Below, piece by piece: positions 1 to 6,631 of a DNA stretch of 7,316 bases. The stretch comes from a bacterium (GTDB lineage: Bacteria; Babelota; Babeliae; Babelales; Babelaceae). Positions within the stretch are counted from its first letter, which is position 1; every line of letters starts with the position of its first letter. The position numbers and the translations under genes were made by a program. A model generated the notes under the pieces. The model did no database searches. It was not told the DNA's origin and saw nothing but the letters and a program-made list of their open reading frames with translations. The stretch spans positions 1-7,316 of the forward strand of contig JAJZMR010000037.1 of NCBI GenBank assembly GCA_021847535.1, in the 5' to 3' direction.

Positions 1-953
1 TTGTTGCCATTGCAAGTAACAAGATTAAAGACCCTATTGATCATGCAATTTTTCTCGGGACTCCTGTTTTGCGCCACGATGCTCGAGCACAAAAGGGAAC
101 TTCTTTTGACCTTTATTTACCAAAAAAGATTAAAAATTTGTTTGTTTTTTATTCAATGAATGATTTTGTGCAAGCTATTGGGGCAGCCAAGCAGAGCTTT
201 AAAAGGCGGTATGGCCCAATTAAGGGAATTAATCTTTATAACATAAGACTTTTGCTCGATGGACAAGAGCCGCTGCATACAAAATTATATGATCAATTGA
301 TTGAGGATAATGTTTTACAGTTATGTGCGAATATTAAACAATGGTATAAAAAAAATAAAAATTTAATAGCAAATATAGCCCCGAAAAACGACACAGTGGA
401 CAAGCTTGTTGCCATAAAACAATATACCCCAAAAAAATATGATACAATAACAGGCGTGTCGGTTGATAATCTTTGGCCTAATTGGGAATCATTCTCTTAT
501 ACAAAAGATGAATATGATGAAGCTGAAATGAGCAGCAAAGCTTGCCAGGATTTTAATGATTTTTATAAGAAGGAATTTACTGAGACATTGCCTTTGCTAG
601 AAAGGACGCTTAATGCATCGCAAGATGTGTTATGTGATCGGGCAGTTGGCAAGATGGGTCGTGGGTTGGCAGCGTTGCCAGAAGCTCAACGGGAGCCTCT
701 GGCAAAAGTATGTTGTCCACTCAGTAGTTTTAAAAGAAATCACTCCAATGCTTGGGAGGCATTACAATGTTCAAGCAGGCCTGAAAAAAAAGAGGCTGTT
801 ACAAGGGCAGACATGTGTGTAAGCGTTGTGGGTACACCAGGTGCATTTTTAGGACTGTTGCCAGATAAAACAAAGGCATTTTTTAAAACTTATTGTTGTG
901 ATGCGGAATTTTCGCAACGACAGCCACGAGCCGCTCAAGCGCTCGGCTGTTAA
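1..953 (+). CDS. Alpha/beta-hydrolase-like protein, C-terminal part (5' end outside the window)
   Basis: The frame is open from the window edge (first full codon at base 3) to the TAA at 951-953, giving 316 visible residues. The TTG at 69 is not a convincing start, because the residues before it continue the fold: a helix ending in VAIASNK, then the strand AIFLGTPV. This looks like the segment just after the nucleophile elbow (GHSxGG) of a lipase-like alpha/beta hydrolase; the Ser itself would lie just upstream of the window. Asp54 in FYSMNDFVQ and His92 in DGQEPLHTKLY fit the acid and histidine of the triad (numbered from base 3). These assignments come from pattern, not alignment. After about residue 105 the protein continues for some 210 residues that I cannot assign. 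That tail has a Lys-rich stretch and 10 cysteines, including two CC pairs, while the hydrolase-like part has none. The substrate is unknown. The gene is convergent with the tamB-like gene. Confidence 0.6.
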   Translation, partial: VAIASNKIKDPIDHAIFLGTPVLRHDARAQKGTSFDLYLPKKIKNLFVFYSMNDFVQAIGAAKQSFKRRYGPIKGINLYNIRLLLDGQEPLHTKLYDQLIEDNVLQLCANIKQWYKKNKNLIANIAPKNDTVDKLVAIKQYTPKKYDTITGVSVDNLWPNWESFSYTKDEYDEAEMSSKACQDFNDFYKKEFTETLPLLERTLNASQDVLCDRAVGKMGRGLAALPEAQREPLAKVCCPLSSFKRNHSNAWEALQCSSRPEKKEAVTRADMCVSVVGTPGAFLGLLPDKTKAFFKTYCCDAEFSQRQPRAAQALGC

Positions 954-963
954 AGATTTTTTT
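919..963 (+). terminator. Rho-independent terminator-like hairpin overlapping a stop codon
   Basis: The 5' arm is 919-934 and the 3' arm 939-951. GACAGCC pairs with GGCTGTT (one G.T pair), then GAGC with GCTC, then GC with GC, closed by a TCAA tetraloop. A 2-nt bulge (926-927) and a 1-nt bulge (932) interrupt the 5' arm. Five bases later comes a run of seven T (957-963). The hairpin uses the last 11 codons of the hydrolase-like gene, and its final base is the first base of that gene's TAA. It faces rightward and would end plus-strand transcription before the convergent tamB-like gene. No T-run lies on the minus-strand side, so it should not work as a bidirectional terminator. Confidence 0.6.
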
Positions 964-979
964 GTTGATCGGGGTAGAT

Positions 980-3232
980 TTACCAGGTAAAGCATGTTTC
1001 GATTTCAGCACCAAAATCGCCCCGCTCATCACGCATGCCGCGGACAATAAACTCATCCATTGGTTTGTAGGCCACCTCAAGAAGAACATCCTCAGACAGA
1101 CTAAAATTTTGTTGAATAAGGGCGGTGACATTATCATGTGCTTCTATTGCCAAAGCTGCGCGTAATCCACCGCGGCTTGTCTGGTCGCTAAACCGGGGAA
1201 CTAGTTTTACTGTATCTAATGGGCGGAACATGTTTTTGAGTGAATGGAGTAATTCTGATGAATCCTGTGAGGATCCAAGAATTAATTTTTCAAGAGTGCC
1301 CATCGAGGAAAGTGGCATAACAAGAGAGAGCGAGCTATCGGGCGAGCCTGCCAACAGCAGACTGATAATCTGTTCTTCTTGCAAACTCGGCAATGCATTA
1401 AAGCTCATGAGGGGAGCAGAAGCGGATCCTTGTACATAAAGTGTAACCATATAACCTTTAATAATACCCTGGGCACAAATATCGAGCGTCGGATCATCAA
1501 GGGCATTATCAACAAAAAATATTTTTCCATATTTAATATCAAGTGCCTTGTAGGGGAAATTAAAATTACCGTCAACTATTTCAAGCGATCCATACAACTG
1601 TGGTCGCGCGATCGTGCCGCCTATCGAAGCAGATAGATGGGCTCGGGCCTTTAAAAATGGAGTTTTTATATCAATTGGTTCATACGAATTGACATCAAGG
1701 GCTAAAGTAGCTGATTGTGCAAGTGGATGTTCATGAAAACTGGTCAATGTTGCAGAAACGAGTGCCCCGCCTATGTCTCCAGAAAAAGGGTTGTTGCGGA
1801 TATGACACTTTTTTATGATAGTTTTGCCTTGAATATGAGCATACTTGTTTTTTTGATAGGTTATCGTGCAAGCACCTGAAAGTTGGGCAAAAAAATCTTT
1901 TGCATGGTTAATAAAATAATCATGAATGACGATTGGTAGATGAAGTCCCGATACTTTTTTTTGATCATCAAGATGTACGGTCATCTGGCCACTTTTTATG
2001 GTTCCTCTGTCTGTGGTGATAAGAAGATCATGGATGTGTAGAGCGTTTGACTCTGTATTATATGTTGCTTGTGCATGTACTTCGCGCACGAAATTATAGG
2101 TATAGGGTATCCGTAATTGAAGCTTTGTTATATCTATGGCAAGATATCCTGTTTGCCCTGTTTTTGAAATCTTAATTAAGCATGGTGCCTTATAGCGTAA
2201 AAAATCGGTATAGGAACTTTTTATCATGTTATCTAATACTGTATGGATAAAGTTGGTAGTGGTTGAAATAAGTAAAGATTTATCAAGATCATAATGGAAT
2301 TCAACTCGATGCCCCTGTTGGTCGTGGAGCGTGAATACAACAAGACCGTCGTTGTTTGTTTCCTGAGCGATAGTGAAGTCCCCTTGCGCTGTGTTGAGTG
2401 ATCCAGTCAACGATCCATCATATTTCATTTTCAATTTTATACCATGTTTTTGGCTTATACATGAAATTTCGCAATCGTTATTTTGAGCAGAAAAATCGCA
2501 TGAAAGGGGGAAAAATGAGCCATTGAGTGGATCATAACACTCAAGAGTGCCTTGAGCATGCCATGCTGATGCAGCCGCTGTGCGATTTACCGTGCCCTTG
2601 ACTGATAGTTCCATGTTTTTTGTGAGCGTTCTGCCCGCATAATCGCCGCGATCATGGGTAATGGTCAAGCCAATATATTGGTGAGCTTCAACAAGATCTA
2701 GAGCCCCGGTAACTTGAAAGCTTGCCTTGTCGCCTGTTGTTGTATGCACCGTGATAGATGCACGGTGAATACAAAGATGATCGGGAATAATAGGTATACT
2801 TCCTGGCCGGTCCTGCATGAATGTTGCGGCATGTTTTTTAATGGCAATTTCACCCTGACTGAACATTGATTCAATCGTCATTGTATCACATGAAAGAGTA
2901 AGATGTGCTTGTCGCTCTTTATACAAACGCGTCCAATCAACTTTTACCGTTATCTTCTGGGCAGTCCAAAACCAGCTTTTATCGTCATGGGCTACGGGAA
3001 GCGCAATAACATCTACAAGAACAAGGGTGCCGCTATACAGGTTAAAACTTTGTACGCGTGCCGTAAAAGCGCATTCAAACGCTATGCTTACCTGATTTTC
3101 TATGTATTGCTGCAAAATATCTTTAATAATATGGTCATGCATGATGATAAAAAAGCTGAAGATTAACGTAATTATTGAGCAAGCGATAAAAGAAAAAAAT
3201 GTACCTACAATGGTTAATAATATCTTTGCCAT
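980..3232 (-). CDS. tamB: TamB-like translocation/assembly module protein (short form)
   Basis: This 750-residue protein begins with an uncleaved-looking membrane anchor (about residues 3-31). A long run of alternating hydrophobic and polar beta-strand segments follows, as expected of the AsmA/TamB repeating beta-groove. The C-terminal third carries the TamB (DUF490) signature: LYGSLEIVDGNFNFP (546-560), KYGKIFF (567-573), a PTLDICAQG stretch (581-589), and VTLYVQGSASAPLMSF followed by LPSLQEEQIISLLLAG (614-629). It ends in strands finishing in Trp750. Known family members span the periplasm and take part in outer-membrane protein insertion or phospholipid transport, often with a TamA/BamA-type barrel; none is visible here. 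E. coli TamB is about 1260 residues, so this is a compact form. The ATG lies inside the last codons of the pseudopilin gene (19-bp overlap) without a clear ribosome binding site, so translation is probably coupled. The gene ends 26 bp from the convergent hydrolase-like gene. Confidence 0.85.
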   Translation of the reverse strand: MAKILLTIVGTFFSFIACSIITLIFSFFIIMHDHIIKDILQQYIENQVSIAFECAFTARVQSFNLYSGTLVLVDVIALPVAHDDKSWFWTAQKITVKVDWTRLYKERQAHLTLSCDTMTIESMFSQGEIAIKKHAATFMQDRPGSIPIIPDHLCIHRASITVHTTTGDKASFQVTGALDLVEAHQYIGLTITHDRGDYAGRTLTKNMELSVKGTVNRTAAASAWHAQGTLECYDPLNGSFFPLSCDFSAQNNDCEISCISQKHGIKLKMKYDGSLTGSLNTAQGDFTIAQETNNDGLVVFTLHDQQGHRVEFHYDLDKSLLISTTTNFIHTVLDNMIKSSYTDFLRYKAPCLIKISKTGQTGYLAIDITKLQLRIPYTYNFVREVHAQATYNTESNALHIHDLLITTDRGTIKSGQMTVHLDDQKKVSGLHLPIVIHDYFINHAKDFFAQLSGACTITYQKNKYAHIQGKTIIKKCHIRNNPFSGDIGGALVSATLTSFHEHPLAQSATLALDVNSYEPIDIKTPFLKARAHLSASIGGTIARPQLYGSLEIVDGNFNFPYKALDIKYGKIFFVDNALDDPTLDICAQGIIKGYMVTLYVQGSASAPLMSFNALPSLQEEQIISLLLAGSPDSSLSLVMPLSSMGTLEKLILGSSQDSSELLHSLKNMFRPLDTVKLVPRFSDQTSRGGLRAALAIEAHDNVTALIQQNFSLSEDVLLEVAYKPMDEFIVRGMRDERGDFGAEIETCFTW

Positions 3233-3702
3233 TTCATATCGCGATAGTGATATGCCCGAACATATGAACAGGCTGATACGGGCGTGGTAATCGCATACTG
3301 ATTATCGCCATTTTTTATATACAATGTTCCTGCCTGCATAGTCCCATCAGGTGCTGCAACTAATGTATGGTTAACGAATGTTATCGGGTCACGGATCAAT
3401 TTTTGAGGTGCTCCAGGTGGCCCATATACTTCCTGCACCGTGCCAAAGCGATACTCAGGGCTTAATGGTATACGTTGTCCGTCAAATAAACAAACATGTT
3501 CAGAGGGATCAAAAATAATAATTTGTTCCTTTTTAAGACATAAGGCTCGCGTTGCAGCTGTATGAAATAAGAGAGAAAGCAGCGCAACATCTTGTGCAAA
3601 AGATATTTTTTTTGTTGTATTATAATAAAAAAGACCTATGGCTGAACAGGAAAAAAAGATCAGGATAACAAGCATTAGTTCAAAAAGCATAAAGCCTTGC
3701 AT
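3214..3702 (-). CDS. Minor pseudopilin, GspH/FimT-like, with class III signal peptide
   Basis: This 162-residue protein has a type IV prepilin N-terminus: MQG, then FMLFE and a hydrophobic helix to about residue 27. Cleavage after Gly3 would leave Phe at +1 and Glu at +5, the conserved residue needed for methylation and filament packing. The globular part (about 45-162) is small and beta-rich, with no cysteine pair placed as in major type IVa pilins. This fits a minor pseudopilin of a type II secretion or type IV pilus system, inserted in the inner membrane and processed by a PilD-type peptidase. The leader really is three residues: the preceding in-frame codon is the TAA of pilB, so no upstream start exists. 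The gene abuts pilB with no spacer and overlaps the tamB-like gene by 19 bp, so the three are probably co-transcribed. The N-terminal motif supports the class well; the GspH/FimT subtype is a guess from length. Confidence 0.8.
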   Translation of the reverse strand: MQGFMLFELMLVILIFFSCSAIGLFYYNTTKKISFAQDVALLSLLFHTAATRALCLKKEQIIIFDPSEHVCLFDGQRIPLSPEYRFGTVQEVYGPPGAPQKLIRDPITFVNHTLVAAPDGTMQAGTLYIKNGDNQYAITTPVSACSYVRAYHYRDMKWQRYY

Positions 3703-5412
3703 TTATTCAAGCCCTTCCTGATTGGTTGCAACTGAAAGGACTTCTTCTATAGTCGTCAATCCCTTTTTGATTTTTTGGATACCGTCATGAATTAAAAGAG
3801 TCATTCCTTCTTTTAAGGCAGCATCTTGAATCAGCTGAGTATCTGAACGTTCTATGGTGAGCCGTGCTATACTATGAGACATGGTCATAATTTCAAAAAG
3901 GGGCAATCGGCCACTGTAACCCGTTTGCAGACATTCCTTACATCCAACAGGGTTATAAAAAGTTATCTCTCGAGCCTCGTGCTCTGATATACCGATGCGC
4001 TTGAGTACTTCAGTCGTTGGTTTATAGGTATTTTTACACGCGGGGCACAGCCGCCTTACGAGCCGTTGCGCCATTATGCCAACAACTGACGAGGCAATTA
4101 AAAATGGCTCGATTCCCATATCAATCAACCGCGTAATACTTGCGGCAGAGCTATTGGTATGCAGCGTTGTAAGGACCAAATGGCCCGTGAGCGATGCTTG
4201 AATAGCAATTTGCGCTGTTTCTTGGTCACGCGTTTCACCAATCATGACAATATCAGGATCTTGTCGTAAAATTTCCCGCAACGCAGCAGCAAAAGTAAGC
4301 CCAATTTTATCTTGCACCTGTACTTGACCGATGCCTGCCATTTGATATTCTACCGGGTCTTCGACGGTAATAATATTCACATCTGAATTATTAAGTCTAT
4401 TTAAAATAGCGTAGAGGGTAGATGTCTTACCAGAACCGGTCGGTCCGGTAACCAAAATAATACCATTAGGTTGCTCAATAGACTGGATAAGGACCCGATA
4501 ATCTCGGTCACTTAATCCAAGCTCTTCTAATTGTTTAAACGTTTTTGCTTTATCTAAAAGACGCATAACAACACGTTCGCCATAAACGGTTGGCAAAACA
4601 GAAACACGAATATCAATCGCTTTTTCTGCAATTTTAATTTGGATACGGCCGCCTTGCGGGTGGCGCTTTTCTGCGATATTCATATTGCCCATTATTTTTA
4701 TGCGCGATATAATAGCCGCTTGAGCTCTTTTAGGGGGAACAATGCTTGGATATAAAATGCCATCGATACGGTAACGGACACGCAACTCTTTTTCAAATGG
4801 TTCAATATGAATATCTGATGCGCCCTGTTTTACCCCTTGATATAAAATATGGTTCACTAATTTAATAATCGGCGCTTCGCTTGCCATGCCTAAGATGTCT
4901 TCTTCGTTAATTGCGGCAAAATCAAGATTGGGAGAGAACTCTTTTTCCTCTTCAAGACCTTCTATCACCTCTTTACTGCTTTCATAGGGATAAAATTTAT
5001 TAATTGCCTCAATGATGACTGAAGGTTGCGCAACGGCAATATCCATCGGCACCTTAAGTAATAAACTTAATTCGTCCAATGGTTGAAATTTAAAAGGGTT
5101 TGCACTCACCAGCGTAACAGTCCCGGAGGTTCCGAGCGTTATAGGCATAATCACTTGTTCTCGTAAGAATTTAAGTGGTATTTGAGCGATCACTTCGGGG
5201 TTAGTCATTGCTTCAGTTATATCGGTTACATAAGGGCATTCAAATTTTTCTGCGAGTGCTTGAGCAAGGTACTGCTCACTAATGCCAAATTCCCGTGAAC
5301 ACTTAAAAAAGTTGGGTGACTTTTCATCGCACGCCTGTGTTAATGCCAGAGCTTGCTGTTCATCAATATATTTTTTATCAAGAAGGATCTGAACAACACT
5401 TTTTTTTATCAT
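3703..5412 (-). CDS. pilB: Type IV pilus / type II secretion assembly ATPase (PilB/GspE family)
   Basis: This 569-residue cytoplasmic hexameric motor drives pilus or pseudopilus extension. An N-terminal MshEN/GspE-type domain (about 1-135) precedes a linker, the N2 domain (about 175-290, containing ASDIHIEP) and the C-terminal RecA-like ATPase. All catalytic landmarks are intact: Walker A GPTGSGKT (323-330), Asp box VEDPVEYQ (350-357), Walker B ending IVMIGE with Glu393, and His box TGHLVLTTLHTN (409-420). A zinc tetracysteine loop is present (Cys456/Cys459 and Cys491/Cys494), as in PilB and GspE but not in PilT-type retraction ATPases. Length is normal for the family. The ATG has a Shine-Dalgarno sequence 8 nt upstream. 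PilB and GspE cannot be told apart from this window: the partner platform, secretin and peptidase genes are not here. The next gene is a pseudopilin, which supports either system. Confidence 0.95.
   Translation of the reverse strand: MIKKSVVQILLDKKYIDEQQALALTQACDEKSPNFFKCSREFGISEQYLAQALAEKFECPYVTDITEAMTNPEVIAQIPLKFLREQVIMPITLGTSGTVTLVSANPFKFQPLDELSLLLKVPMDIAVAQPSVIIEAINKFYPYESSKEVIEGLEEEKEFSPNLDFAAINEEDILGMASEAPIIKLVNHILYQGVKQGASDIHIEPFEKELRVRYRIDGILYPSIVPPKRAQAAIISRIKIMGNMNIAEKRHPQGGRIQIKIAEKAIDIRVSVLPTVYGERVVMRLLDKAKTFKQLEELGLSDRDYRVLIQSIEQPNGIILVTGPTGSGKTSTLYAILNRLNNSDVNIITVEDPVEYQMAGIGQVQVQDKIGLTFAAALREILRQDPDIVMIGETRDQETAQIAIQASLTGHLVLTTLHTNSSAASITRLIDMGIEPFLIASSVVGIMAQRLVRRLCPACKNTYKPTTEVLKRIGISEHEAREITFYNPVGCKECLQTGYSGRLPLFEIMTMSHSIARLTIERSDTQLIQDAALKEGMTLLIHDGIQKIKKGLTTIEEVLSVATNQEGLE
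3712..3719 (-). promoter_or_regulatory. Ribosome binding site of the pseudopilin gene, inside the pilB 3' end
   Basis: On the minus strand AGGAAGGG sits 9 nt before the ATG at 3702, within the last codons of pilB. It supports use of this ATG, although the leader peptide it gives is only three residues long. Confidence 0.6.
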
Positions 5413-5506
5413 AGCATCTGCCCTTTTTTAAAAAAATTATTTTTTAATCATGATTGCTTTTAAGTTACCACTTTTTTCAAATGAATGAAAAGTACCATCA
5501 CTCTTT
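5413..5506 (-). other. AT-rich gap between tgt and pilB, possible promoter region
   Basis: This is the only real gap in the minus-strand gene block (94 bp). It holds an imperfect hairpin (5470-5479 with 5486-5493, 8 bp with a 2-nt bulge) shortly after the tgt stop. It also holds an A/T-only segment with self-complementary A and T runs (about 5424-5447) before the pilB ribosome binding site. A TTGAAA hexamer lies near 5477-5482 on the minus strand, but I see no convincing -10 box at the right distance. A separate promoter for the pilB unit is plausible but not shown. Confidence 0.3.
5421..5427 (-). promoter_or_regulatory. Ribosome binding site of pilB
   Basis: AAAAGGG on the minus strand lies 8 nt upstream of the ATG at 5412. 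It follows an A/T-only stretch and fixes the pilB start. An overlapping ATG four bases upstream is out of frame and runs into a stop after two codons. Confidence 0.6.
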
Positions 5507-6631
5507 TTACAGAGCGTCGTCCATAATCGCCTGTCGGTAAGCGCGGCAAAGATTAATCATAAAACGAACATTATGTATCGTTGCAAGCGTATAAGCCGTA
5601 AGCTCATGTGCTTTAAAAAGATGGTGCAGGTAGGAACGTGAGTAGGTAACACACGTATAACAGTCACATGTTATATCAATAGGCGCAAGATCAGTCTTAA
5701 ATTTACCCTGCGCAATCGTTATATTTCCATTGCGCGTGTACAAAAGCCCATGACGCGCACATTTAGTCGGGTGTGAACTGTCAAAGGTATCAATACCCAA
5801 GGGAATAATAGCCTCTACTGATGGCAAATCTGCAATACCAAGAAGATGATTCGGTTTTTCATAGGGCATCTGCGGCATGAGTTGCTCAAGCATCGTGATC
5901 ATCTGGGTACGATCTTTACCCAAGCTCCCCCCAATAGCAAATCCATCAAAAGGTTGCGCACTGAGTATACGGCAGCTTTCAGCCCGTAGGTTTGGGTCGA
6001 TACCGCCGTGAATAACTGCATACATTGATTGGTAACGCCTGTTTTTCAGGTGCTCATCAAGTGAACGTTTTTCCCACCGGTGTGTGCGGTCGAGTGATTT
6101 TTTTAATGCTCCCTTTTCAACATGATACGGTGGCAATTCGTCAAGTGGAATGATGATATCGGCGCCAAGCGCTTTTTGTGCCTGAACTGAACTTTCTGGC
6201 GTGAGGGTAATGAGCGCTCCATCGCGATACGAACGGAAAATCACTCCCTCTTCTGATATTTTTTTTACGCCACCATCATGCTTTTTTGTTCCTGCACTTT
6301 TGAGCTCTTGATGCACTCCACCATATGCAAGACTAAAAACTTGAAAACCGCCGGAATCGGTAATGATTGGCTTTGAACGGCGCATAAAATGGTGAAGGCC
6401 ACCTGCAGATTCAACAATGGGCGCTCCAGGATGAAGCATTAAATGATAGGTGTTGCAAAAAAGCAAATCAATATCAAGTGCATCAATTTGAGCGGCAGTG
6501 AGCGCTTTTAATGAACCATTGGTTGCAACGGGAACAAAATTTGGCGTCTCAATAATGCCATGTTGGGTATATATTCTGCCAACACGTGCGCGAGATTTTT
6601 TTGATTGATGAACAACTTCAAAGCGGAGCAT
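5507..6631 (-). CDS. tgt: tRNA-guanine transglycosylase, chlamydia-like, probably queuine-using
   Basis: Tgt swaps guanine 34 of GUN-anticodon tRNAs for a queuosine base. I start it at the ATG at 6631 (374 residues, normal for the family, opening MLRFEVVHQSKKSRARVG) rather than the in-frame TTG at 6667, which adds 12 residues without homology. Catalytic residues are present: Asp92 in TDSGGFQ (base) and Asp284 in DTFDSSHPTK (nucleophile, by alignment from memory). Zinc ligands are CxCxxC (Cys322, 324, 327) and His353 in TIHN. Relative to preQ1-type enzymes, the pocket has LDELPPY instead of FDECTPY (Cys to Leu166), VIHGG instead of IxQGS (Gln to His208), and GGSLGKD instead of GGLAVGE (Val to Gly238). 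An insertion of about 20 residues lies between FSLA and KKISEEG. Chlamydial Tgt shares these features as I recall it. It overlaps yhhQ by 14 bp, so import and insertion are probably co-expressed. Confidence 0.95.
   Translation of the reverse strand: MLRFEVVHQSKKSRARVGRIYTQHGIIETPNFVPVATNGSLKALTAAQIDALDIDLLFCNTYHLMLHPGAPIVESAGGLHHFMRRSKPIITDSGGFQVFSLAYGGVHQELKSAGTKKHDGGVKKISEEGVIFRSYRDGALITLTPESSVQAQKALGADIIIPLDELPPYHVEKGALKKSLDRTHRWEKRSLDEHLKNRRYQSMYAVIHGGIDPNLRAESCRILSAQPFDGFAIGGSLGKDRTQMITMLEQLMPQMPYEKPNHLLGIADLPSVEAIIPLGIDTFDSSHPTKCARHGLLYTRNGNITIAQGKFKTDLAPIDITCDCYTCVTYSRSYLHHLFKAHELTAYTLATIHNVRFMINLCRAYRQAIMDDAL

Noticed and set aside
69..71. TTG at 69 as the start of the hydrolase-like gene
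   Set aside because: The frame is open to the window edge, and the upstream residues fit the alpha/beta-hydrolase core, so the gene starts outside the window.
613..822. Small plus-strand frame inside the hydrolase-like tail, or a frameshift into it
   Set aside because: The main frame runs without interruption to its stop, and the small frame shows no known motif. Without orthologues there is no reason to call a frameshift.
883..1137. Minus-strand open frame spanning the convergent junction
   Set aside because: It lies antisense to the hydrolase-like gene and out of frame with the tamB-like gene. No recognisable protein features or ribosome binding site support it.
1125..1636. Plus-strand open frames opposite the tamB-like gene
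   Set aside because: They are antisense to a well-supported conserved C-terminal domain, and their translations look like noise.
2903..3290. Plus-strand open frames opposite the tamB N-terminus and the pseudopilin end
   Set aside because: They are antisense to the anchor helix and the overlapping gene ends. No domain or start signal was seen.
3700..3705. Programmed readthrough fusing PilB to the pseudopilin
   Set aside because: The pseudopilin has its own ATG and a good ribosome binding site, and a fused prepilin leader would not be processed. Simple gene abutment explains it.
5470..5493. Hairpin after tgt as an intrinsic terminator
   Set aside because: The stem is A/T-only apart from two pairs, it has a bulge, and no T-run follows directly on the minus strand.
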